Positions 53,051 to 61,498 of a stretch of 64,000 bases of DNA are shown here, piece by piece (within the stretch, counting starts at the first letter, position 1; every line of letters starts with the position of its first letter). The stretch comes from Sphingobacterium thalpophilum (lineage in GTDB: Bacteria; Bacteroidota; Bacteroidia; Sphingobacteriales; Sphingobacteriaceae): positions 5,022,001 through 5,086,000 of the forward strand of contig NZ_CP151087.1 of assembly GCF_038396785.1 (NCBI RefSeq). The letters are read 5' to 3'. The position numbers were made by a program, and so were the translations under genes. The notes beneath the pieces were generated by a model that ran no database searches, was not told where the DNA came from, and saw only the letters and a program-made list of their open reading frames with translations.

Positions 53051-54079
53051 ATGAAAGCAGTACGTTTTTTCGGGCATAAAGATGTCCGCGTTGTGAATGA
53101 TCTTGTGAAGCCCGTTCCTAAGGGCGATGAAGTATTACTAAAAATTGGTGGTGCAGGTGTTTGTCATTCTGATCTTCACATTATAGATGAGGGGACCGTT
53201 GTAGGTACGGTGTTTACCTTGGGACACGAAAATGCGGGCTGGATTGAAGAAGTTGGATCTGATGTAAAAGACTATAAAAAAGGTGATGCGGTATTGGTCT
53301 ATGGTCCTTGGGGCTGTGGGCACTGTAAACCCTGTCAGCAATCAAAAGAAAATTATTGTGATCACCAGTCTGAAATGGCTTATGGTGGTGGGCTAGGCCT
53401 AGATGGCGGGATGGCGGAATATATGCTTGTCCCTTCTTCGCGCTTACTGGTCCCAATTTATGACTTAGATCCAGTCATTGCTGCGCCATTAACGGATGCG
53501 GCACTTACTCCTTATTCGGCGATAAAACGTTCGATAGGCAAATTGACAGCAGATGAGTATGTGGTTGTGATCGGAGTTGGAGGTTTGGGCCATGTTGCCT
53601 TACAAATACTAAATGAAGTAAGCGCGAGTTCAATTATCGCCTGTGATGTCACCGAAGAAAAACTAGCCTTTGCTAAAGAACTCGGCGCAGCCTATGTGGT
53701 TAATTCGAAAGATGCAAATGCAGCCGAACAAATAAATAAGATTACGGGCATAAAAAAAGCTAAAGTAGTGATTGATTTTGTCGGCGCAACATCGACTATA
53801 GATCTAGGAACAAAGGTTGTTGGTTTGGATGGTGACCTGACAATTGTTGGATTAGGTGGGGGACACTACCAGTACAATATGTCGGGGCTTCCTTTTGGTG
53901 TGAGTATGACAAACCCATATTGGGGCTCGCGGGTTGAGCTTATGGAAGTTGTAGGTTTGGCTAGGCAAAGGAAGATTCATATTGAAATTGAGCAGTTTAA
54001 GCTTGATCAGGCTAACGAAGTTTATGATCGAATGCGCAACGGTAAGATCAAAGGAAGGGCTGTACTGATTCCTTCGTAA
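53051..54079 (+). CDS. Zinc-dependent alcohol dehydrogenase
   Basis: A 342-residue medium-chain dehydrogenase. The catalytic zinc site is Cys38 (GVCHSD), His59 and Glu60 (GHENAG). The structural zinc is bound by Cys89, Cys92, Cys95 and Cys103 (WGCGHCKPCQQSKENYC). The NAD-binding Rossmann loop is GVGGLG at residues 175-180 and the acidic residue after beta-2 (ACDVTEEKL) indicates NAD preference. It resembles the NAD-dependent Rhodococcus-type enzymes that act on aryl or short-chain alcohols. It stands alone; the ribosome-binding region is A-rich. Confidence 0.94.
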   Translation: MKAVRFFGHKDVRVVNDLVKPVPKGDEVLLKIGGAGVCHSDLHIIDEGTVVGTVFTLGHENAGWIEEVGSDVKDYKKGDAVLVYGPWGCGHCKPCQQSKENYCDHQSEMAYGGGLGLDGGMAEYMLVPSSRLLVPIYDLDPVIAAPLTDAALTPYSAIKRSIGKLTADEYVVVIGVGGLGHVALQILNEVSASSIIACDVTEEKLAFAKELGAAYVVNSKDANAAEQINKITGIKKAKVVIDFVGATSTIDLGTKVVGLDGDLTIVGLGGGHYQYNMSGLPFGVSMTNPYWGSRVELMEVVGLARQRKIHIEIEQFKLDQANEVYDRMRNGKIKGRAVLIPS

Positions 54080-54302
54080 AAAAAAAGTCTATCTTTTTAG
54101 TAGTTTATTTTGGTTTTTATCTTTTTGATGCTTATCTTTGTTGTATCATAATTTAGGTTTATAATTGGTTATTTAAGGTTTTCATTCTCCCCGTTTGAAA
54201 ACCTTTTTTTTAAGTTTCTCTTTTGATTGATTATTAAAAACCTTCTGTCTTCTTTACTGTTGTAATACTAATAATCCGCGCTGATTTATCTGCAAAATAT
54301 TT

Positions 54303-55154
54303 ATGGACAAAACAATTCTCGTACTCACCGATTTTTCTGAAAACTCATGGACTGCTGTTCAATATGCGGCGAATCTGGCTAAAAAATTTAATTGGACAGT
54401 AGAACTTCTGCATACTTATACCATCCCAATAAAAGACAGTGTCCATGCGAAAATGGAGAATATGTTTTTGAAGCCTCAGAAGGAAGAGGCTGAAAGCATG
54501 CTCAAGGACTGGCAGATACGTATCGACGATGAATTTTCTGATCTCCGCTGTAAAACCGTAAGTTTGGCCGGCGACTTGGAAAAAACGGTACTAAACTTAC
54601 TACAAGAAAAGGAATACCATTTTATCGTCATGGGAGCTAAAGGTAAAGGTATGATACAAAAAGCTGTCTTGGGAAGCAATACCTTCGCCCTGATAAAAAA
54701 GAGTCCAGTCGGTGTCTTGGCAGTACCCATCACTTTCCAAAAATTTAGGTTAAAAAATATCGGATTACTGAGCAATTTTAAAGCGTCCGAATATGATCTA
54801 CTCGACAGTTTCATCTTACGTGTACCGGAGAAATTTAATCTCAGCCTGTTGCACGTAACACAAAAGTATATCTCTCCAAAACAAGAAGATATTGAAAACT
54901 GGAAACAAAAGCTATCCGCCCAATTTTCGTTTAATAAAATTGATTATGTGGAAAAAAATGCGGTCAATCGTTTAGATTACAATATGCCTATACCACGTTG
55001 TATCGACTACATGGTGGAAATCGAAGCTATTGATCTTTTACTTGTGTCGTACAGTCCTAAAAGTTTTTTCAAAAGTATATTTTCCCGAAATCTTACGAAA
55101 GCAATTTATCGCAACCTGACGGTACCTACTTTTTTTAAGCGTAATTTATATTAA
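54303..55154 (+). CDS. Universal stress protein, tandem UspA domains
   Basis: A 283-residue cytoplasmic protein with two Usp domains. The first (about 1-145) begins DKTILVLTDFSENSWTAVQY and carries a perfect ATP-binding motif G-2x-G-9x-GS (GAKGKGMIQKAVLGSNT) before GVLAVP. The second (about 150-280) keeps the fold (LKNIGLLSNFKASEYDLLDS) but lacks the ATP motif, so it likely plays a structural role. Stand-alone gene with about 220 bp upstream. Confidence 0.93.
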   Translation: MDKTILVLTDFSENSWTAVQYAANLAKKFNWTVELLHTYTIPIKDSVHAKMENMFLKPQKEEAESMLKDWQIRIDDEFSDLRCKTVSLAGDLEKTVLNLLQEKEYHFIVMGAKGKGMIQKAVLGSNTFALIKKSPVGVLAVPITFQKFRLKNIGLLSNFKASEYDLLDSFILRVPEKFNLSLLHVTQKYISPKQEDIENWKQKLSAQFSFNKIDYVEKNAVNRLDYNMPIPRCIDYMVEIEAIDLLLVSYSPKSFFKSIFSRNLTKAIYRNLTVPTFFKRNLY

Positions 55155-55351
55155 TTGCGGGTAATCTCCTCCTGTTTATCACTTTCCATTGGTTGATCGT
55201 ACACGGTTTAGTAAAGGGAAAATGATTAAACTAAAGTTAGTAGCCGCGATTTTATGATTACTAACTGAGCTTTAAATTGCGTCTCCGATGTGAGGTAATC
55301 TATTCATATTTTTCATTAGCTTTATCAATAATTGTATAAAATATAAACATA

Positions 55352-56164
55352 ATGAGCCTTTGGATACTTTCTTTGATCGCAATACTTTCTGCAAGTCCCG
55401 ATAGTACACATGTAGGAGAATATAAGTTTGCTGAAATGCCCAGTTGGAGTGATGAGTTTGATTACAATGGTCTTCCGGACGCAAAAAAATGGGGATATGA
55501 TGTAGGCTCCTTGCATAATGGTTGGGGAAATCATGAACTTCAATACTATACAGATGCAAACAGGAAAAATGCAAGTGTGGCAAATGGTGTTTTACGTATT
55601 ACTGCAATAAAAGAACAATATGAGGGGTTGAACTATACTTCTGCCAGGCTGGTGAGTAAAAACAAGGGCGATTTTCTATATGGTCGATTTGTAGTCCGAG
55701 CCAAGGTGCCGAAAGGGAAAGGTACGTGGGCAGCTGCTTGGATGTTGCCGACAGATTGGGGTTACGGAGGATGGCCACATTCGGGAGAAATAGATATCAT
55801 GGAGCATGTCGGTTATGACGAGAATGCAATACATATTACCGTTCATACAAAGGATTATAATCATTCTATCGGAACTCAAAAAGGAGTGATGAAACGAATT
55901 GATCAGGCAACATCGGAGTTTCATAATTATCGGATAGACTGGACCCCTGAGTATATTCGTGGTTTCGTGGATGATGTACAGATCTACAGTTTTCCAAATG
56001 AAGGAAAAGGCAATGGCGTGTGGCCATTTGATAAAAGATTTCATTTACTATTGAATCTGGCCGTTGGTGGAGATTGGGGCGGTATGCAAGGCGTCGATAG
56101 TAGCGCATTTCCTGCAGAGATGGAGGTGGATTATGTCAGGGTATATGATTTACTGAAACCTTAA
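55352..56164 (+). CDS. Glycoside hydrolase family 16 (laminarinase-like)
   Basis: A 270-residue beta-glucanase with a short signal sequence (MSLWILSLIAILSAS). The GH16 active-site motif is EIDIME at 146-151: Glu146 nucleophile, Asp148 and Glu151 acid/base. Surrounding parts are typical: FSDEFDY-like WSDEFDYNG, GRFVVRAKVPKGKGTWAAAW, WPHSGEIDIMEHVGY, FHNYRIDWTPEYIRGFVD, HLLLNLAVGGDWGG. It probably cleaves beta-1,3-glucans such as laminarin in the periplasm or outside. The gene is followed by the YoaK-like gene after 49 bp. Confidence 0.94.
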   Translation: MSLWILSLIAILSASPDSTHVGEYKFAEMPSWSDEFDYNGLPDAKKWGYDVGSLHNGWGNHELQYYTDANRKNASVANGVLRITAIKEQYEGLNYTSARLVSKNKGDFLYGRFVVRAKVPKGKGTWAAAWMLPTDWGYGGWPHSGEIDIMEHVGYDENAIHITVHTKDYNHSIGTQKGVMKRIDQATSEFHNYRIDWTPEYIRGFVDDVQIYSFPNEGKGNGVWPFDKRFHLLLNLAVGGDWGGMQGVDSSAFPAEMEVDYVRVYDLLKP

Positions 56165-56213
56165 ATGAATCTTGTTTTCATCTATTTTCTCTAATTTATA
56201 AAGATTAATTCAA

Positions 56214-56948
56214 ATGTTTAGGCATCAAGGGAGAGGAAGGAATTATATTCATAATTTAAAGTTAGCCTCTATTTTATCTTGTGTTGCGGGTTTGGTCAAT
56301 ATTACAGGTGTTCTTGCCGTTAGCACTTTAACAACGAATGTCACAGGTCACTTCGCATTTTTTTCAGAACAGTTGATTTTAATGAATTACAAGATGGCTT
56401 TGATTTATCTGTTATACATTGCTTTCTTTTTAATGGGAGCGTCTGTTTCAGGTTTTATCGTAGAATTAGCCTCAAAAAAGAAATCACATAACGCCTATAT
56501 TATTCCAATTTGTATCGAGTCTATTATCTTAATTAACGTTGGATTGTTTCCAGCTTTCGTTAATGCAGAACCAATGTTTCCAGCAATAATTTCATTTGCC
56601 CTTCTTTTTGCTATGGGACTTCAGAATGCCCTGGTAACGAAGGTGTCACAATCAGTTGTCAGAACGACGCATTTGACCGGATTGTTTACTGATCTTGGTA
56701 TTGAAATTTCACAGTTGCTTTTTTATAGAGAAATTGCTGAGAAAGTGAAATTACACAAAAGTATTTTTCTTAAGTTGATGATTATTGGTGGTTTTTTTTT
56801 CGGGGGAATTATAGGCGGTTTTATGTTTCAATATTTTAAACTGAAAACATTATTGTTACCCGCTACTATGCTTTTGTTTGCCTTATGGTATGACCATATT
56901 CTGCTTAAGTTTTATCATTTGAAGCGAAGCTTAAGACCGGATGAATAG
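56214..56948 (+). CDS. yoaK: YoaK family (DUF1275) membrane protein
   Basis: A 244-residue inner-membrane protein with about six helices. Typical DUF1275 marks are the ASILSCVAGLVNITGVLAVS start with VTGHFAFFSEQLI, and the later ALLFAMGLQNALVTKVSQSV followed by RTTHLTGLFTDLGIEISQL. Transport or sensing has been suggested for the family, with no firm substrate. It starts with a basic segment (MFRHQGRGRN). It could share a transcript with the GH16 gene. Confidence 0.9.
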   Translation: MFRHQGRGRNYIHNLKLASILSCVAGLVNITGVLAVSTLTTNVTGHFAFFSEQLILMNYKMALIYLLYIAFFLMGASVSGFIVELASKKKSHNAYIIPICIESIILINVGLFPAFVNAEPMFPAIISFALLFAMGLQNALVTKVSQSVVRTTHLTGLFTDLGIEISQLLFYREIAEKVKLHKSIFLKLMIIGGFFFGGIIGGFMFQYFKLKTLLLPATMLLFALWYDHILLKFYHLKRSLRPDE

Positions 56949-56980
56949 GTTCGATTAAATTCATATATTAGCTTAATAAC

Positions 56981-57820
56981 ATGAACTATTCCCATATCCT
57001 GTTTGAAAAATTAGTATTATCTGCCGGTAGATTCAACATTAGTGAACCATTGTACTGCATTCTTTTATTTGAGAAAGCGACGAGTTTTTCGGTTGATTTG
57101 GTGACATACCATGCGGATCCTAAAAGTGTTGTGTTTTTGTCTCCCTATCAGTTGTTTACGATGGATGTGGTGCTGAAAAGTACTTTTAGTGTGCTAAAAT
57201 TTCACGGCGATTTTTATTGTATAGAATATCATAAAGATGAAGTTGCCTGTAATGGAATTCTATTCAACAACATCTACCAGCAACCTCATGTGTTGCTCTC
57301 AGCAGCTATTTATCATGAGATATCAACTATCATGGAAAAAATAGATCAGCTCAAAATGTCGTCGGAATCCTATGATCAGTCATTGAGCAGAACCTATTTA
57401 CAGCTGATTTTAGCGCTAGCGAGTAGACAAAAGCTACTTTTTAACGACGTACAAAAACCGTCTTGGGCTCATAGAGATATTATTGATGACTTTGAGCAGT
57501 TTTTGGAAAAGAATTATAAAGCGCATAAAGAAGTTACCTTTTATGCAGCGAACTACGGTTTAAGTCCAGCCGTTTTTACGAAAAAAATAAAATTGAAATG
57601 GGGAAAATCCCCATCAAAGTTGATCCAGGAACGCCTCGTATTGGAAAGTAAAAGACAGCTCCATTTGACGGCCAAAAGTATTAAAGAAATAGCAGCCAAT
57701 TTGCAGTACAAAGATGAGTTTTATTTCAGTAGATTTTTTAAGAAGATGGTAGGCGTATCTCCTAAGGTATTTCGGAAGCGGGTGGGTTTATCAATTGTTG
57801 CCGAAAAGTCTATGTTATAG
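56981..57820 (+). CDS. AraC family transcriptional regulator
   Basis: A 279-residue regulator with a cupin-like N-terminal half and a C-terminal double helix-turn-helix (about 170-270): VTFYAANYGLSPAVFTKKIK, KSIKEIAANLQYKDEFYFSRFF and VSPKVFRKR, all standard for the family. It is 32 bp after the YoaK-like gene and 67 bp before the DUF417 gene on the same strand, so either may be its target. No ligand is evident. Confidence 0.91.
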   Translation: MNYSHILFEKLVLSAGRFNISEPLYCILLFEKATSFSVDLVTYHADPKSVVFLSPYQLFTMDVVLKSTFSVLKFHGDFYCIEYHKDEVACNGILFNNIYQQPHVLLSAAIYHEISTIMEKIDQLKMSSESYDQSLSRTYLQLILALASRQKLLFNDVQKPSWAHRDIIDDFEQFLEKNYKAHKEVTFYAANYGLSPAVFTKKIKLKWGKSPSKLIQERLVLESKRQLHLTAKSIKEIAANLQYKDEFYFSRFFKKMVGVSPKVFRKRVGLSIVAEKSML

Positions 57821-57887
57821 ATCTATTTGTCCATGTTGTGGATTTAAGCCATTGTTTAGTTTTGCATGGTATTAAACAAACTACGTT

Positions 57888-58502
57888 ATGGAGAAAATAA
57901 TAAAGCTATTGGCAAAGTCACAATATATCTTTACAAACTTTGCTAGAATTTCAATTTTTATTGTGATGGCATGGATTGGAGGATTAAAAGCATTTCAATA
58001 TGAAGCTGATGGTATAGTTCCTTTTGTTATTAATAGTCCGGCAATGTGTTTTTTTTATCATAATACGGAAAAACGGGTGTTGGATAAAAACGGAGAGCTA
58101 ATACCGGAATACCAGTTGTTTAAAAACCCGGAGGGTCGTGTCGTAAAGAAAAATATTGCATGGCACCAAGAAAATGGAACTTATATTTTTTCTTATATAC
58201 TTGGCTTTGTAATTGTTTCAATTGGTCTGATGATATTTTTAGGTATCTGGTATCCTAAAATCGGAATTTTTGGAGCATTGTGTACAGTGCTTATGTCATT
58301 GGTTACACTTTCTTTCTTGATAACAACTCCAGAAGCGTTTGTGCCAAAGCTAGATGGGGATTTCCCGTCACCTAATTATGGTTTTCCTTATTTATCCGCG
58401 GCAGGTAGATTAGTCCTGAAAGATGTAATTATGCTTGCAGCAGCATTGATCATTGCAGCAGAAAGTGCCAGCCGTCTGATAAAAAAAACGAATATAAAAT
58501 AG
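57888..58502 (+). CDS. DUF417 (YkgB-like) membrane protein
   Basis: A 204-residue inner-membrane protein of the DUF417 group. It has four helices: ARISIFIVMAWIGGLKAFQY (first, with the typical WIGGLKF-like motif), GFVIVSIGLMIFLGIW, FGALCTVLMSLVTLSFL and LKDVIMLAAALIIAAES. The YEADGIVPFVINSPAMCFFY segment is also typical. E. coli YkgB is a member; the family appears in stress- or redox-linked loci. An AraC regulator precedes it. Confidence 0.9.
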   Translation: MEKIIKLLAKSQYIFTNFARISIFIVMAWIGGLKAFQYEADGIVPFVINSPAMCFFYHNTEKRVLDKNGELIPEYQLFKNPEGRVVKKNIAWHQENGTYIFSYILGFVIVSIGLMIFLGIWYPKIGIFGALCTVLMSLVTLSFLITTPEAFVPKLDGDFPSPNYGFPYLSAAGRLVLKDVIMLAAALIIAAESASRLIKKTNIK

Positions 58503-58668
58503 AGACAAGTAGTTTTTGTATGTGAATTAGCAGAAGGTTGTTTGCTGGAGGCGATAACTACTCAGGGTAAATCCACCAACTTTTGGAAGGTATCTTTGAT
58601 GCCAGCTGTATTTTGGCAGCATCTTTGTATCTCGTCGTTAAACTATATTGAGTTATACCACGAACGAT

Positions 58669-59076
58669 ATGAAAATAATACGAACGACCCTTCCATTTCT
58701 TCTGTTTAGTTTCATCCTTTTAGTTGGATGCAACAATAATCAACAGATCAGGATGATTGATAAAGATGGGAACACACATTTGTTGACAAGAGAAGGTGAT
58801 CGAAAAGGAGAATTGGGACTGCAGCGTATCATCGCTCGTGGCAATGATACAGTAATAACGATTGATGGTGCAGGTCATAAAATGATATGGACAGCTTCAG
58901 ATGTGACCAATATTGATACAACAAAGATTCAATATTATCTCAAAAAAAGAAATGGAAGCAGTGTTCATATTTATACACCCGTCGATGTAAATCAAAATTT
59001 TATAGATGTCGAGGATAGTCAAAATGTTTTGTCAGATCCTTATGATGGTACAGACAAGAAAAAATCCCTACTGTAG
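58669..59076 (+). CDS. Hypothetical small lipoprotein
   Basis: A 135-residue protein with a lipoprotein signal (MKIIRTTLPFLLFSFILLVGC; Cys21 after LLVG). The mature part is hydrophilic and beta-rich (QIRMIDKDGNTHLLTREGDR, VHIYTPVDVNQNFIDVED) with a basic end. No family recognised. I chose the Met at 58669 before the signal instead of 58648. It ends at a strong terminator shared with the convergent DUF6496 gene. Confidence 0.75.
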   Translation: MKIIRTTLPFLLFSFILLVGCNNNQQIRMIDKDGNTHLLTREGDRKGELGLQRIIARGNDTVITIDGAGHKMIWTASDVTNIDTTKIQYYLKKRNGSSVHIYTPVDVNQNFIDVEDSQNVLSDPYDGTDKKKSLL

Positions 59077-59112
59077 ATTGCCGCATGAAAAAGCATAATT
59101 TGGGCTAAAGAG

Positions 59113-59144
59113 AAAATCCTAGCAAGTTTACTTGCTAGGATTTT
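59113..59144. terminator. Strong terminator overlapping a gene end
   Basis: Perfect 14-bp stem (59113-59126 with 59131-59144) with TTTA loop and T-rich 3' side. It ends the lipoprotein transcript. The loop contains the stop codon of the minus-strand DUF6496 gene (59128-59130), and one arm encodes its last residues. Confidence 0.92.
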
Positions 59145-59310
59145 TTGGGGGTACTTTGGCACCTTCTTTTTGGGCTTCGGAGAGGCCGATAGCAATCGCC
59201 TGTTTTCGTGATGTTACCTTTTTTCCGCTACCAGATTTTAATTTTCCCGCTTTCATTTCGTGCATCGTCTTTTCAACTTTCTCAGATGCTTTTTCTGAAT
59301 ATTTTGCCAT
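59128..59310 (-). CDS. DUF6496 domain protein
   Basis: A 60-residue basic protein starting MAKYSEKASEKVEKTMHEMK and containing the family core GKLKSGSGKKVTSRKQAIAI followed by GLSEAQKEG. The composition (many Lys and Ser) suggests nucleic-acid or stress-related function, but none is known. The Met at 59310 matches the family; an upstream in-frame Met is at 59343. Its stop codon lies in the loop of the terminator hairpin. Confidence 0.88.
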   Translation of the reverse strand: MAKYSEKASEKVEKTMHEMKAGKLKSGSGKKVTSRKQAIAIGLSEAQKEGAKVPPKNPSK

Positions 59311-59420
59311 AATAGTGTTACATCTTGATCTGTTATTAAACACTTCTGCAAAAAGAACAGCTGTTTCAGTTGAATCGTTTGAAAATTCTTTGAGAGCGAA
59401 ATAGCGAACATCTGTATTCG

Positions 59421-61229
59421 CTAATTCAATTCATTTCCAGCTTTAATCACGGCTTGGTTGACGGCTTTTATTCTTTCAAGAACCATTTTTTGTATTTTAC
59501 GGTCGTAAGTCAATAGACCATTGACTTCATGTTCCACATCGGTAGTTTGCGTATAAATAGCAACACTCAGTCCTTTGTATCGGAGCAATTGTTCGACATT
59601 ATCCATTAGGAATATATAACGGTCTGTGAGTGCCTCTATAGTGGGTTCGTAGGCATAGGCATTGTTTTCGACAGGCCACATGTGACCGCGGACAAATAAG
59701 CCTACGCCACCAAACTCTCCAAGGGAAGCTGCCCGTTTCGAATCCGGTTCTGAGGCACCCTTGGGGCCAACATAGATATGGGTGTCAACAAAATCTCCAT
59801 TTCCGGGATCACCATAAGCTTTTTGGTAAGATGGATTGTTGTTAAATCCCGAATTACCGTTCACTAAACGTGAAGGGTCATATTGTTTGGTCCAGTCGGT
59901 AATATTGCGTACATCGAAAGCGCCCCAGTTTTCGTTAAAAGGAACCCAGGCGATAATGGATGGGGAGTTGTAGTGGTCGTCAATGATGGCCTTGTATTCA
60001 TCACGAAATGCTTTTCGATAAATCGTAGTGTCTTCATCGGGATACCAAAGGCAGGGCATATCTTGCCACACGAGCAGTCCCATTTTATCTGCCCAATAAT
60101 AGAACCGTTGGGGTTCGGTTTTCATATGCTTACGAATAAGGTTATAGCCAGCTTTTTTGGTAAACTCGATGTCATATTTGAGAGCTTCTTCCGTAGGTGC
60201 TGTTAGAATACCATCGGGCCAGTACCCCTGATCCAGAAGACCGAGCTGCATCACAAATTTATCATTCAATAGCGGCCTTACAATTCCGTTTACCTTACCA
60301 AGTTTAATATCACGCATACCAAAATAACTCTTAACCTCGTCGATGATTTCTCCATTCTTCCCATGTATACTTAATTTTAAATCGTATAAAAAGGGGGAGT
60401 CAGGAGACCAAAGTTTTGGATTTTCTACCGGGATATTAAATTCCATGCCCGACTGAATTACCGTTTTTGAAATTTCTTTTCCTTCTGAAGAAACGATGGC
60501 CGTAACTTTTGCCTTCGCTGTGCTAGTGACCTGTATTTTTAGTTGTTTTTCTGCTACTTGAGGTAACAATTTGATGCCCTGTATATGGTTTTTGCTTACT
60601 GGTTCCATCCACACAGTTTGCCATATGCCAGAAGAAAATGTATAGTCGCCTCGAGGTCCATTTTTACCCGAAGGATACTTACCGTCGTTCTTGTCATGCG
60701 CTGCAACGACAATGTTATTTGGACCGGCCTTTAAAAACTCAGTGATGTTGATCCAGAAGGAGTCGTAGCCACCTGAATGAGTACCAGCTTTTTTCCCATT
60801 TACAAATATGGTCGCGTCGTGATCCACTGCACCAAAATGGAGTATAATATCTTTCCCTTTCCAATGATTAGGTAGCTCGAAATTTTTACGATACCACAGA
60901 TTAATTTCTTGTTTGCGTTGTATTCCGGATAAATAGGACTCTGGACAATAGGGGACAAGAATGCTTTCTCGGTTGTGGTCAAAGGAAATGGGGACAGCAG
61001 GATTTAGTGCATTCGGAGCATCCTTTCCACCTATATAATCCCATTTACCGTTGAGACATAGCCATTCATTCCTTTCCATTTGGGGACGTGGATATTCGGA
61101 AAGTGGGATTTCTGTTTGCTTGGCTATTGCTGTCCATGGGGTTGAAAGCTGTGGCTGTTGTGCCAAAGCATTAAGCCAACCGAAGAGCGATAGTGCCAGC
61201 ACAAAAATTGAGGTTTTGGTTTTTATCAT
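59421..61229 (-). CDS. Glycoside hydrolase family 2 enzyme
   Basis: A 602-residue secreted GH2 enzyme with signal peptide (cleavage near ALAQQ, residue 24). Domain order: sugar-binding (about 30-205, with LWYRKNFELP and ATIFVNGKKAGTHSGGYDSF), immunoglobulin-like (about 210-305), TIM barrel (about 310-600). The acid/base is probably Glu433 (WVPFNENWG) and the nucleophile Glu505 (LGEFGG). Beta-galactosidase, mannosidase or glucuronidase activity cannot be told apart here. A (TTGG)23 microsatellite lies about 100 bp before its start. Confidence 0.92.
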   Translation of the reverse strand: MIKTKTSIFVLALSLFGWLNALAQQPQLSTPWTAIAKQTEIPLSEYPRPQMERNEWLCLNGKWDYIGGKDAPNALNPAVPISFDHNRESILVPYCPESYLSGIQRKQEINLWYRKNFELPNHWKGKDIILHFGAVDHDATIFVNGKKAGTHSGGYDSFWINITEFLKAGPNNIVVAAHDKNDGKYPSGKNGPRGDYTFSSGIWQTVWMEPVSKNHIQGIKLLPQVAEKQLKIQVTSTAKAKVTAIVSSEGKEISKTVIQSGMEFNIPVENPKLWSPDSPFLYDLKLSIHGKNGEIIDEVKSYFGMRDIKLGKVNGIVRPLLNDKFVMQLGLLDQGYWPDGILTAPTEEALKYDIEFTKKAGYNLIRKHMKTEPQRFYYWADKMGLLVWQDMPCLWYPDEDTTIYRKAFRDEYKAIIDDHYNSPSIIAWVPFNENWGAFDVRNITDWTKQYDPSRLVNGNSGFNNNPSYQKAYGDPGNGDFVDTHIYVGPKGASEPDSKRAASLGEFGGVGLFVRGHMWPVENNAYAYEPTIEALTDRYIFLMDNVEQLLRYKGLSVAIYTQTTDVEHEVNGLLTYDRKIQKMVLERIKAVNQAVIKAGNELN

Positions 61230-61328
61230 GGTATACTTCTTGGTTTTTCAGAATATGAATATAAGTATACTAAAAAGATTTAGTGAATTATAAACGAAAT
61301 GTTACTACTGGGGCTTTCGATATTGGGC

Positions 61329-61420
61329 TTGGTTGGTTGGTTGGTTGGTTGGTTGGTTGGTTGGTTGGTTGGTTGGTTGGTTGGTTGGTTGGTTGGTTGG
61401 TTGGTTGGTTGGTTGGTTGG
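61329..61420. repeat. (TTGG)23 tetranucleotide microsatellite
   Basis: Twenty-three perfect copies of TTGG (92 bp), from 61329 to 61420. It lies between the terminator of the M13 peptidase gene and the start of the GH2 gene, 100 bp upstream of the latter. Confidence 0.97.
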
Positions 61421-61455
61421 TGCACAAAAGAAATAGATGTTGGATTAAAGAAAAT

Positions 61456-61491
61456 TACAGGAGCTGCCTTTTTTGAGACAGCTCCTGTAAA
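61456..61491 (-). terminator. Terminator of the M13 peptidase gene
   Basis: Perfect 12-bp stem (61456-61467 with 61480-61491) with 12-nt loop; on minus it is followed by TTTTCTTT. It lies 8 bp after the peptidase stop. Confidence 0.85.
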
Positions 61492-61498
61492 ATGCTTA

